From NCBI RefSeq assembly GCF_013402915.1, contig NC_050719.1:1612001-1676000 (forward strand): a DNA stretch of 64,000 bases, given 5' to 3'. Positions 20,539-28,611 of this stretch are shown here, piece by piece. The stretch is from Zygotorulaspora mrakii. Its lineage: Eukaryota; Ascomycota; Saccharomycetes; Saccharomycetales; Saccharomycetaceae. Numbering within the stretch: position 1 is the first letter of the stretch; each line of letters starts with the position of its first letter. Below the pieces are notes generated by a model, which ran no database searches, had not been told where the DNA came from, and saw nothing but the letters and a program-made list of their open reading frames with translations. The translations under genes and the position numbers were made by a program.

Positions 20539-20610
20539 TCCGCGATAGTTTAATGGTCAGAATGGGCGCTTGTCGCGTGCCAGATCGGGGTTCAATTCCC
20601 CGTCGCGGAG
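20539..20610 (+). tRNA. tRNA-Asp (anticodon GUC)
   Basis: A 72-nt tRNA gene without intron. The acceptor stem TCCGCGA pairs with TCGCGGA, the D-arm contains AATGGTCAGAAT, the anticodon loop CTTGTCGCG reads GTC, and the T-arm is CGGGGTTCAATTCCCCG. It is nearly identical to the S. cerevisiae tRNA-Asp. A run of T follows at 20613 for RNA polymerase III termination. It marks the junction between two synteny blocks. Confidence 0.97.
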
Positions 20611-20746
20611 AATTTTTTATGCTTTATATACTCAGACAATGATCTCTTATGAAGCAAATTGTTAGTTGCTCAAGCGTAAGTCTTGAAAACGTAACCCATC
20701 ACCTGTGATATCTGTATCTACGTCTGGGATTTGTGAATGCTGTTTT

Positions 20747-21922
20747 ATGTTCGAAACGGTTTTCACCTGTGCCCCTGGTGAGCTGATACACTGCTTTGCA
20801 GCTACAAATGGATACATATTCTTAATAACGTCATCGCTGGCAAATACATACGAGGCAAAACTATGTTACGCCAACTACGAGAGGAACAAGAGTCTTACCA
20901 GATCCAATTATCCTCTACATATATCTAGAACCTCGCTGAAATGCGAAGAGACGGACTTTGTTGTTAGAAGCATACAAATAGTTAGTGTGCCCTTGGTTAG
21001 GAAGAATGTACCATTAGAGACCAAATTTCATCTAGTGATCAACACCGGGGATGGCATTCAAGTTTGCTCGCTAGAGGAAATCATCGCGAACAGGCCTACT
21101 GGGAAGATCAACAAATGGTCTCATGGAAACGTTCATGATTCTATTCAGTGTTCATACTCTCAGGGTTACAAAGATGGGTCAATCATGACTACCTACAGCA
21201 CGATATCCGGTACCTTCTTGTGCATTAAGTTCGACGTAGCCTCTGGATGTTTTCAAGTGTTACCTTCATCCAATCAAATAACCGTCTGCCAGGATACCAT
21301 TATGGACCGAGTGAATAGTATAGCGGGCTTGAGGAATACTGCCATCAACTATCCTCGACCTTCAGATGAGAAACTATGGACGACACTGTCGAATAGAGAA
21401 GCTATGGTGTTTTCATCTTTCGACAACAACTTTTATTCCATAATAGATGGAAAATTGGAGATTCAGAGTTACTACAACATAGGGGAGGATGCCGCGAACA
21501 ATACATTGACATGGGCCGATTTTGCCATTGTAAAGCAGTACACTACATCTTCTTTGAGATTTTTCGTGGCCAATATTAGCAATGTGGGATGTTTACTATA
21601 CAAGAGATCCAATAGAGGAAACTGGGATCTAGTAAAAGTACTACGACGAGAGACAGGTGGCTTGGAGAAGACATCCTTGGTTGATTGTTTGATTCAATTA
21701 GACTCTTCGCATCCTAACCGGTTTTTCGTTTTTTCTGGGAGTGAAAATGGTAAATTATATCGATGGGAGTACGATTATAAAGACGATTCAATTGTTGATT
21801 CAAATACGTATGATACAGAAAATACAGGATTGATCCACTCTATCTCTGTCGTGGGATCCAAAAAAGTGTTTTTTCTCAGCAATGACAACAAATCCATAAA
21901 GTACTTGCAACTATATTATTGA
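20747..21922 (+). CDS. Unrecognised protein, possible beta-propeller
   Basis: A 391-aa protein that I cannot name. The frame is open to 20705 but begins there with GTG; ATG at 20747 is taken. It has no signal peptide or membrane segment. Its texture is beta-rich, with regularly spaced hydrophobic strands and blade-like segments: FVFSGSENGKLYRWEYD and GLIHSISVVGSKKVFFLSNDNKSIKYLQLYY at the C-terminus, FLCIKFDVASGCFQV in the middle. A WD40-like propeller is a reasonable guess. S. cerevisiae has the MTL1/MID2 genes beside THG1, and this is not one of them. The stop codon is 3 bp from the stop of convergent THG1. One idea to test is a lineage-retained nucleoporin of the Nup37 type. Confidence 0.75.
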   Translation: MFETVFTCAPGELIHCFAATNGYIFLITSSLANTYEAKLCYANYERNKSLTRSNYPLHISRTSLKCEETDFVVRSIQIVSVPLVRKNVPLETKFHLVINTGDGIQVCSLEEIIANRPTGKINKWSHGNVHDSIQCSYSQGYKDGSIMTTYSTISGTFLCIKFDVASGCFQVLPSSNQITVCQDTIMDRVNSIAGLRNTAINYPRPSDEKLWTTLSNREAMVFSSFDNNFYSIIDGKLEIQSYYNIGEDAANNTLTWADFAIVKQYTTSSLRFFVANISNVGCLLYKRSNRGNWDLVKVLRRETGGLEKTSLVDCLIQLDSSHPNRFFVFSGSENGKLYRWEYDYKDDSIVDSNTYDTENTGLIHSISVVGSKKVFFLSNDNKSIKYLQLYY

Positions 21923-21925
21923 GAC

Positions 21926-22639
21926 CTAAAATCCCTCAAAAAAGTGCTCTATCTGTTTAATTACATCTTCGTGAAGAATTTCACCTTTCCTTGTAATCAA
22001 GGACCCTTTTTTGTACATTTCCGGTTCATCATTATAATTAATGCCACATTCAGAAAAAAGTATTTCGTGCTTTTCTTTACTTAAAGTTCCTCTTAATCTC
22101 TCCTCAGCACCTTCCGTGGTTAAATCGCATTTTTTTATCAACATCCAAAATGCTGTATTGTACAAATTGTTTATATGTGTGTCCACGAACCTCCAGCTTA
22201 AATAGTCCTTTATCGCTTTCAAATTTGGGTACGTAACGCATCTTGAATCAAAGAACGGTAGGTGTTTGATGTCCAATCCTTTCTGAGGAAAGTACTTGGT
22301 CCATAAAGCAACGTAATTCGAGGTAAACAGCGAGACGAAAAGAGTTGAAATTTTGTCAGTTCGCCTGTTGTAAAGCGTGCTGTTCTGTCTCAAAATAAAG
22401 GAGTACTCATCGCTTTCACCGTATGCCAAAATAATGTCATTTTTATAGTGTAGGACCACATTCTTCGCGCTAGCGTTCATCAACTTGAGAGCATTTAAAT
22501 CATTGGGTTTTTCAAATTCATAAAACTTTGAAAACTCGTGGAACTTCTTCCCGTCTATCCTCACCACTATATAACATTCGGGTAGCAGCCTTTCATGGTT
22601 CTCAAATTCTCTGACGTATTCAAATCTAGACTTAGCCAT
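21926..22639 (-). CDS. THG1: tRNA-His guanylyltransferase Thg1
   Basis: A 237-aa enzyme, the same length as the yeast protein, that adds the extra G at position -1 of tRNA-His by 3'-5' polymerisation. Catalytic metal-binding residues are visible: Asp29-Gly30 in CYIVVRIDGKKFHEFSKFYEF and Asp77 in YGESDEYSFIL. The conserved HLPFFDSRCVTYPN, YLSWRFVDTHINNLYNTAFW and MYKKGSLITRKG segments follow. An in-frame TTG three codons upstream is not used, since ATG at 22639 matches the family start. Its 3' end nearly touches the unknown gene on the other strand. Confidence 0.97.
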   Translation of the reverse strand: MAKSRFEYVREFENHERLLPECYIVVRIDGKKFHEFSKFYEFEKPNDLNALKLMNASAKNVVLHYKNDIILAYGESDEYSFILRQNSTLYNRRTDKISTLFVSLFTSNYVALWTKYFPQKGLDIKHLPFFDSRCVTYPNLKAIKDYLSWRFVDTHINNLYNTAFWMLIKKCDLTTEGAEERLRGTLSKEKHEILFSECGINYNDEPEMYKKGSLITRKGEILHEDVIKQIEHFFEGF

Positions 22640-22839
22640 CGATCTCAACCGCTCTTCTGTATTTTGAAAAATCGCGGTTTCATTTTTTTCTTCGATTTAG
22701 CATCTCATCATGGAAGGCTTCCATTTGTCGCGCTACATTTTCGGTACATAAAAATGCTAAACAAGGGAATTACTGCCTTAATCAATAAACTACCAGAAAA
22801 CCTCGAAACAAGCCAAAGGAGGTACAATCAATCGCAGGA

Positions 22840-23715
22840 ATGGGTCGCAAGATCAAAATTATCAAAGAAAAATCAAACAAGAAGCAGAGAGATCCACTTC
22901 AGACACAAAAGTCTGTCTGGCTAGCTGGTCATGTCATGACTTTAGCATTTGGGTCGATATTTGCTGTTACCTATATTTTCCACGTTTGCCTTTTCTTCAA
23001 ATACAGATCATGGAAATGGCTGTTCTTGAGGTTGAATAAGGGCTACAATATTATTCATGGCGACAGATGGTACCACTCTGTGTTGAGAGGCTCCCCCTCT
23101 GTGATGTATCGTTTATCTTTGGTGGGAACTTTCCTTTCCTGTGGTGTAACTTCGTATCAGAAGTGGTCGGGACTGAATCCTCAATGGTATGAGATGCTAA
23201 GTGCTGAGAATTTTCAGTATCTTTTAATTTCTTTACTGTGGTTTGTCAGTAGAAAGTCCATTTATAAGTTGTGCCCTTTTATGATTTTGAGTTATCTACA
23301 TATTACCAATTCCAAAACTGAGATGAATGGAGCAAGAGAAGATGCTGGTGATGTTGGTTCCAAAACGGAGATGAAAGGAGCAAGAGAAGATGTTGGTGAC
23401 GTTGGCGTTAAAAATGCATCCCTTTTACATATATTGGCATTCTCAGAGATCGTTGTCGCATTTGCTTTGTTGTTAGACTCTTTGCTTCTCAAAGATGGAA
23501 CCGCTGGCATAACCTTGGTCGTATACTCGGGAATCTATTGGTTGAGAATCAATTTTTCCCCATATGTGCAAGTTACTTTACTGAGATTATTGACGAAATT
23601 TGATGCTAAAGTCCCACCAAAGTATAAAGACCAATGGTCAACCATTAAGAAGTTTATCTTTGTGAAAGTTGAGGATCACAAGAAAACAGAAGATGGTATC
23701 GCTAGAACTGCATAA
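22840..23715 (+). CDS. YGR026W-like membrane protein
   Basis: A 291-aa membrane protein of unknown function matching YGR026W by position (next to THG1 and RPS25) and by appearance; I suspect a distant link to the Pom33/TMEM33 family but cannot confirm it. The N-terminus MGRKIKIIKEKSNKKQRD is basic. Hydrophobic segments occur at about residues 30-53, 86-104, 125-153 and 193-235. A hydrophilic loop before the last hydrophobic part holds a 16-residue tandem repeat (SKTEMNGAREDAGDVG and SKTEMKGAREDVGDVG), from a 48-bp duplication at 23311-23406. Confidence 0.82.
   Translation: MGRKIKIIKEKSNKKQRDPLQTQKSVWLAGHVMTLAFGSIFAVTYIFHVCLFFKYRSWKWLFLRLNKGYNIIHGDRWYHSVLRGSPSVMYRLSLVGTFLSCGVTSYQKWSGLNPQWYEMLSAENFQYLLISLLWFVSRKSIYKLCPFMILSYLHITNSKTEMNGAREDAGDVGSKTEMKGAREDVGDVGVKNASLLHILAFSEIVVAFALLLDSLLLKDGTAGITLVVYSGIYWLRINFSPYVQVTLLRLLTKFDAKVPPKYKDQWSTIKKFIFVKVEDHKKTEDGIARTA
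23311..23406 (+). repeat. 48-bp tandem duplication in coding sequence
   Basis: Two in-frame copies, 23311-23358 and 23359-23406, differ at only a few positions and encode the 16-residue repeat in the YGR026W-like protein. High identity suggests a recent duplication. Confidence 0.9.
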
Positions 23716-24678
23716 GATTTAATTGTGAGTTAATTTTAATATCAGATATTTGAGCTTTGGTAAAAAAGTTTTCTTCCTTCTTGGTTCAGAAGCAGAACTG
23801 AATGTTAAAGTTTATCATCATAGTAAAATAGCAAGAGTATGTAAGATATTCCTCTTTGGGATCTATAACAATGATAATAGCAAATCTTTTCATTTTTTCT
23901 AGAAGTACCATATCTTTTTAAGGATATCAGATGGTGATGCATGATAATAATCCATGGCACATATTCAAGATAACTTGAATCATCGCCGGATAAGTAAAGA
24001 CAATTGTGGAGTCTATTCATCAAGTATAATGATACCGCGTAGTAAACCTTGATTTGCTTGTTATCAATGTTAAATCATGAACTCATGACGTAAAAATCCC
24101 AATGGAAGAAAAATGTACAATGTCTAAATACAGTGTCAAAATATCACAAAATTGAAAAAGATCATAAACGAAGAATTCCTAATTAACAATATGTCCTGCA
24201 TATACATCCTCAGTGAAAGTATAACGGCAATTAAAAATTACCATTAAGAGTTTTTATAATCATATCAAACAATTTAACGATATTGACAAAGTATTATGAT
24301 CAACACAATACAGTAAAATACCGTTACCAACAGGTAGCGATTCAGATTACTGTCTTGCGCGTTTTTTTTTTGTTCAAGTGACAGATCAGACAACATTATT
24401 TTTCTTGAAACCCGTCCTTTTATATTAAAATTTTTTTAAAACAGCGTGAATATTGTCGGCCACCGAATTCACCTAGGGCCTATCTCGTGAAGTCAGGGCA
24501 AGTCACAGCTACCTGCCAGCCCTGCCAGCTATCTTACAAGCTGGTGACCTTAAGTGTGCCGCTCAACTGCACAACTGGGTCTAATGTATGCTTTACAAAT
24601 GATTATGATATTTTTAGACTGAATTATACATAAAACTGCAACACTATAGAGATGATATACTTATCTCATAAGATTTAT
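23716..24678. other. Long convergent intergenic region with GC-rich hairpins
   Basis: This is 963 bp between the 3' ends of the YGR026W-like gene and RPS25. Most is strongly AT-rich with poly-T runs. In contrast 24450-24590 is GC-rich and holds two adjacent perfect inverted repeats: CAGGGC/GCCCTG (24494-24524) and CCAGCT/AGCTGG (24525-24544). No open frame of note. An undescribed RNA or boundary element is possible. Confidence 0.4.
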
Positions 24679-25005
24679 TCATTCGGAAGCAACAGCTCTT
24701 GTGTAAATGGCTTGCTTAGAGTGCTTGGAGATTGGCTTGATGATACCTTCCCTTTCCAAGTGTCTCAAAGCGATTCTAGCCATGGAACCACCAATCTTTA
24801 ATCTGTCAACCAAAACAGAAACGGAGACGTATCTGTAAGTTGGGACTTCTTTCAAGATTCTGTCAAGCTTTTCTTGATCCAAGACAACGGCGTGTTGAGC
24901 CTTGTCCTTGTGGGACTTCTTGGACCACTTCTTCTTGGACTTTTTACCACCGGCCATGGCGGCAGCGGCTTTAGCAGCTTTAGACAATTGTTGCTTTGGA
25001 GGCAT
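24679..25005 (-). CDS. RPS25: 40S ribosomal protein S25 (eS25)
   Basis: A 108-aa small-subunit protein, nearly identical to S. cerevisiae Rps25. It has the basic N-terminus [29 protein letters not shown] followed by the winged-helix part [48 protein letters not shown]. The protein is needed for IRES-driven and some stress translation. The coding part has no intron, but a complete set of splice signals lies just upstream of the ATG (see the intron entry). A Rap1-like site, ACATCCGGACACC on the minus strand at 25724-25712, lies about 390 bp above the candidate donor, which fits a promoter upstream of the intron. Confidence 0.97.
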   Translation of the reverse strand: MPPKQQLSKAAKAAAAMAGGKKSKKKWSKKSHKDKAQHAVVLDQEKLDRILKEVPTYRYVSVSVLVDRLKIGGSMARIALRHLEREGIIKPISKHSKQAIYTRAVASE

Positions 25006-25013
25006 GATGAATT

Positions 25014-25323
25014 CTGCGACGAAATTATGTTAGTACAAATGCTCTATCTGGTACTCTTTCTGCACTCAGCAATAAGGAGATATGACAGAATGAACAGTGC
25101 TCCGTGCTCCAGGTCTGCTTACGACTTCCAGGTATCCCGAGAGCTACATTTGACCCCATCTCTGCTTTACAGCTCTATCCATGACTTCCCACGTTTCTGC
25201 TTCGGTTTTTGGCTTCCATCTCGTTCTTTTGACTTTTAATTATAGCTCTCACTTTCACTAGCTCATAGGTCACATCTCTATTCGCTCATCCTCTGTTCTT
25301 CCACCACCGTATAGTACACATAC
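25014..25323 (-). other. Candidate 5'UTR intron of RPS25
   Basis: Reading the minus strand: a perfect donor GTATGT at 25323-25318, a perfect branch point TACTAAC at 25035-25029, and acceptor CAG ending at 25014, 8 nt before the RPS25 ATG. The intron would be 310 nt, with 14 nt between branch point and acceptor. Length and signals match ribosomal-protein introns of yeasts. No intronic snoRNA boxes were recognised. Confidence 0.75.
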
Positions 25324-26149
25324 CCTTAACAAACTTTGCTTGTCTCTTTCTGGATGAAGTAAAACTCTAAGAATAGGAAACCTGTCTGTTAAATCTTCAA
25401 TATCTACCAGACAATAAGAGTTGGAAACACCCAAGGTAGCTGGAGCACCTGGATCAAGAACGCCTCAACTGCACGACACGACTGCCGGGAAACCCAATGG
25501 GCTCCTCCCAGACCCGGAGGGGCTGGAACCCATAGCGCTGCCTGCAATTTGGAGGAGTCGCCGGCCTGCTGCGCCCTAAACTTGCACAGCCTGGTCTTGC
25601 GCTGGGCTCAACAACGCTAAAAATCTGGCAGACGCATTTTTTATTTTTCATCTTTTTAATTTTGCAGTTCAGTGCGGTGATGGGATGGAAAGTTGGTGTG
25701 TTTCTGACGGAGGTGTCCGGATGTATAAAACAGTCAATTTCGAGTTTTTTTTGTAGACTCAAGTTTCGTGGGTGGCATCGCTTCGAAAGAGTGGTTTACG
25801 GGCTGGAGAGAGGAATCGAGATACTTTCAGTTGACTTACAAGACCTGCCGTGAATCGTGAGATGTCGATTTGTCTTCAAGTGTATCCTCTATGGACGAGC
25901 CCACAAACTAAGTATAGAGGAGTGGCTCTGCTGACCGCGGGGACGGGCTAAGCTGCGACTGGTGTTGCGACGCAATGATTGTCAGACGTCGGCAGTTTCA
26001 GCGAGGGAGCTGTACCAACATGGAGCTTGTCTCCCAGTAGTCTTGTAATTGAATTTATCATGTGATTTCTCAATCCCGAGCTGGAAGTCAGCTGACTATA
26101 ACAGCAGCTAGTAAGCGTACGTTCGCTTTTGCCGTCATCCTAAAAAGTA

Positions 26150-26221
26150 TCCGATGTAGTGTAACGGCTATCACACCTCGCTTTCACCGTGGAGACCGGG
26201 GTTCGACTCCCCGCATCGGAG
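26150..26221 (+). tRNA. tRNA-Glu (anticodon UUC)
   Basis: A 72-nt intronless tRNA gene: acceptor TCCGATG with CATCGGA, D-arm GTGTAACGGCTATCAC, anticodon loop CTTTCAC with anticodon TTC, T-arm GGGGTTCGACTCCCC. A T run follows directly for termination. The anticodon stem reads CCTCG against CGTGG, so positions 29 and 41 are a T-T mismatch where the S. cerevisiae gene has A-T. Confidence 0.93.
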
Positions 26222-26547
26222 TAATTTTTGTAATTTTTGATTGTAAATTGCTGGGCTCGAAGTGTTTGATAATGGCTGGGTTGGAAGCCATGACTTCCGT
26301 GCTCCTAGTGTGTTCATTTCATCATCTGGCACGCTGCCACACCTAAACTGTCTGCTTGTTGTAAAATAATATGGGATCTATTCTTTTGGGGTTACCCGCC
26401 CACTCGTCATATGGTGCAGTGAAGAAAAAGACCATTGAAATAATACCATCTGCAAATATTAAGTTCCTATCAACCGCTACAATAAAAAAGCATCAAAAGT
26501 GTAAATAGGCTACCGCTTCCAAGTCGGCACACACCTTTTAATCAGAC
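26222..26547. other. tRNA-Glu to NUP2 spacer
   Basis: A 326-bp spacer with the tRNA terminator T run at its left and the NUP2 promoter at its right. I see no further gene. Confidence 0.4.
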
Positions 26548-28551
26548 ATGGCAAAGAGATTTGCAGATTCTCAAATTACGAGGGAAAACTTCAGAGAAGA
26601 TGATTCCGACGATGAAAATGAAACAGGAAACAACCATACGGCTTCCGCCTCTGTGATGAGTAGGCGTAAAATTGCAATGCCAAGCCGAAAAATGGCATCT
26701 TCCTTCAAATCAATGCAGTCCGGCATTCCAGAGCAAAACGCGCCATCCAAAGTACCATTCAGTTTCTCAAAGCCAGAAGAATCCAATGTCAATGAAACCC
26801 ATACTCTAAACGGTGATGCTGGCGCCAACGCCGATAAGATGGCTAGGCTCAAGGCTTTGAATTTACAGTTCAAGGATAAAGTCGAGGAAGCTGTTTCAAG
26901 GGACCCATGTGTCAATCTGGCGCCAACTTTTAACAAATATAAGCACTATATGGACACTATAAACAGTAAAAGTGTCGGAAGGCAGCAGGACGAGAAAAAA
27001 TCTGTCTCTTTAAAAAAGGTCAAGAAAGTGGAGCCACAGTCTTCATCAGATGATGAGGATGAGAAGAAACCAATAAAAGTCGAGGGCCCACAGTTCACAT
27101 TAGGCGCAAAACCAACAACTTCCAATTCTGTTTTCACCTTGGGTGTGAAAAAAAAATCAGCATCTCAACGTGCTGATGACAGTGACAGTGATGGAATTGA
27201 AATCAAAGGTCCCAAATTCAGTTTTACTGGTACAGTCAAAAGTGATGTATTTAATTTACCAACACCTACCGAAACTGCAAAGGACACAGATAAGGAGGAG
27301 CCTACAAACAATATAGAAGAAAATTCAAAGTCCTTTGATGACTCTACAAAGAACACATCGACCAAGCCTGCATTTAATTTTGGGACGTCAAGTCAACAGG
27401 CTGTAGATCAGAATACCAAGCTAGCCTTCTCATTCAATGCGCCTATACAATCAGAAGCTGACCAAAAAGGTGCGAATCCACCCTTCTCATTCAATGTGCC
27501 TAGTCATTCAAAGGGGCCTGCTGACCAAAAAGGTACAATGCCATCTTTCTCATTCAGTGCGCTTACTCAGTCCAAGGCGCCAACTGACCAAAAAGATAGC
27601 AAGCCTTCCTTCTCATTCAACGCGCCTAGTCAATCACAAGCTGACCAAAAAGGTGCGAAGCCATCCTTCTCATTCAATGCGCCTAGTCAATTAAAGGCAA
27701 TAATTGACCAAAAAGACACAAAGCCATCCGTCTCATTTGCGTCGTCAAACCAACCATCTCAAAATGGTGAAAAGAATACAAAACCTGCTTTAAGCTTTAA
27801 TTTTGGTCACACAGAAACGAAATCCTCCGATGAACAAACTTCGAACTCCTCAGCTTTTAATTTTGGTACGGAAGGCCAAAGGACGGAGAACAGCAGCAAA
27901 CCAACATTTACTTTCGGTACGGCATCCTCTAATAACGAAAATAAGCCGCTACTCAATTTTGGAAACTCGAGCACGTCTGCAGCACCCTCCTTTTCATTTG
28001 GTAAACCTGCAGCAGACACGGAAACAAACGATAAATCAGAGAATAAAGCACAAGAGGGGTTCAAATTCAACTTACCCTTCGCGCAAAAGGTAACCGGAAC
28101 AACAGACTCAAAGGAGGAAGAAGATAAAGATGAAGCTGAAAATTTGAGTAATGCAGGTCATCAGGATGACGGCCCTACCATGTCTCTTCAAAATGGAGAA
28201 GAAAATGAAACCCCCTTATTTAATCAAAGGTCAAAATTGATGATTTTCAACGCAGAGTCAAAAGCATATGATTCCAAAGGTGTTGGAGAGATGAAACTAC
28301 TACAAAAAAAGGAGGACGATTCAAAAGTAAGGCTTTTATGTAGATCTGATGGTATGGGAAACATTCTGCTGAATACGAGCTTAGTGAAGAGCTTCACGTA
28401 TGCCCCACTCTCAGAGGCAAATGAAAACCTTATCAAGATTCCAGTTGTGGATGCCAAAGGCAAATTATTGACTTACGTCGTCAAATTTAAACAAAAATCA
28501 GATGGCCGCCAGTTTGTCAAAGCTATTGAGGACGCTAAAAAAAACATGTAA
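26548..28551 (+). CDS. NUP2: Nucleoporin Nup2
   Basis: A 667-aa mobile nucleoporin of the nuclear basket. It helps recycle Kap60 (importin alpha) and binds Ran-GTP. The N-terminus (MAKRFADSQITRENF...) is the region that binds importin alpha and Nup60. The middle third carries FG-type repeats; six to seven closely related units around 27370-27760 have the core FSFNAPSQ/FSFNVPS with the spacer ADQKGxxP. The C-terminal about 120 residues form a Ran-binding domain (FNQRSKLMIFNAESKAYDSKGVGEMKLLQKK...KVRLLCRSDGMGNILLNT). Neighbour SGD1 is convergent, as in YLR335W-YLR336C. Confidence 0.95.
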   Translation: MAKRFADSQITRENFREDDSDDENETGNNHTASASVMSRRKIAMPSRKMASSFKSMQSGIPEQNAPSKVPFSFSKPEESNVNETHTLNGDAGANADKMARLKALNLQFKDKVEEAVSRDPCVNLAPTFNKYKHYMDTINSKSVGRQQDEKKSVSLKKVKKVEPQSSSDDEDEKKPIKVEGPQFTLGAKPTTSNSVFTLGVKKKSASQRADDSDSDGIEIKGPKFSFTGTVKSDVFNLPTPTETAKDTDKEEPTNNIEENSKSFDDSTKNTSTKPAFNFGTSSQQAVDQNTKLAFSFNAPIQSEADQKGANPPFSFNVPSHSKGPADQKGTMPSFSFSALTQSKAPTDQKDSKPSFSFNAPSQSQADQKGAKPSFSFNAPSQLKAIIDQKDTKPSVSFASSNQPSQNGEKNTKPALSFNFGHTETKSSDEQTSNSSAFNFGTEGQRTENSSKPTFTFGTASSNNENKPLLNFGNSSTSAAPSFSFGKPAADTETNDKSENKAQEGFKFNLPFAQKVTGTTDSKEEEDKDEAENLSNAGHQDDGPTMSLQNGEENETPLFNQRSKLMIFNAESKAYDSKGVGEMKLLQKKEDDSKVRLLCRSDGMGNILLNTSLVKSFTYAPLSEANENLIKIPVVDAKGKLLTYVVKFKQKSDGRQFVKAIEDAKKNM

Positions 28552-28611
28552 TTAAGGTCTTATATAAACTAATCAATACGCATTTTAAAATTGAGATTAT
28601 TAGAAGAGCCG

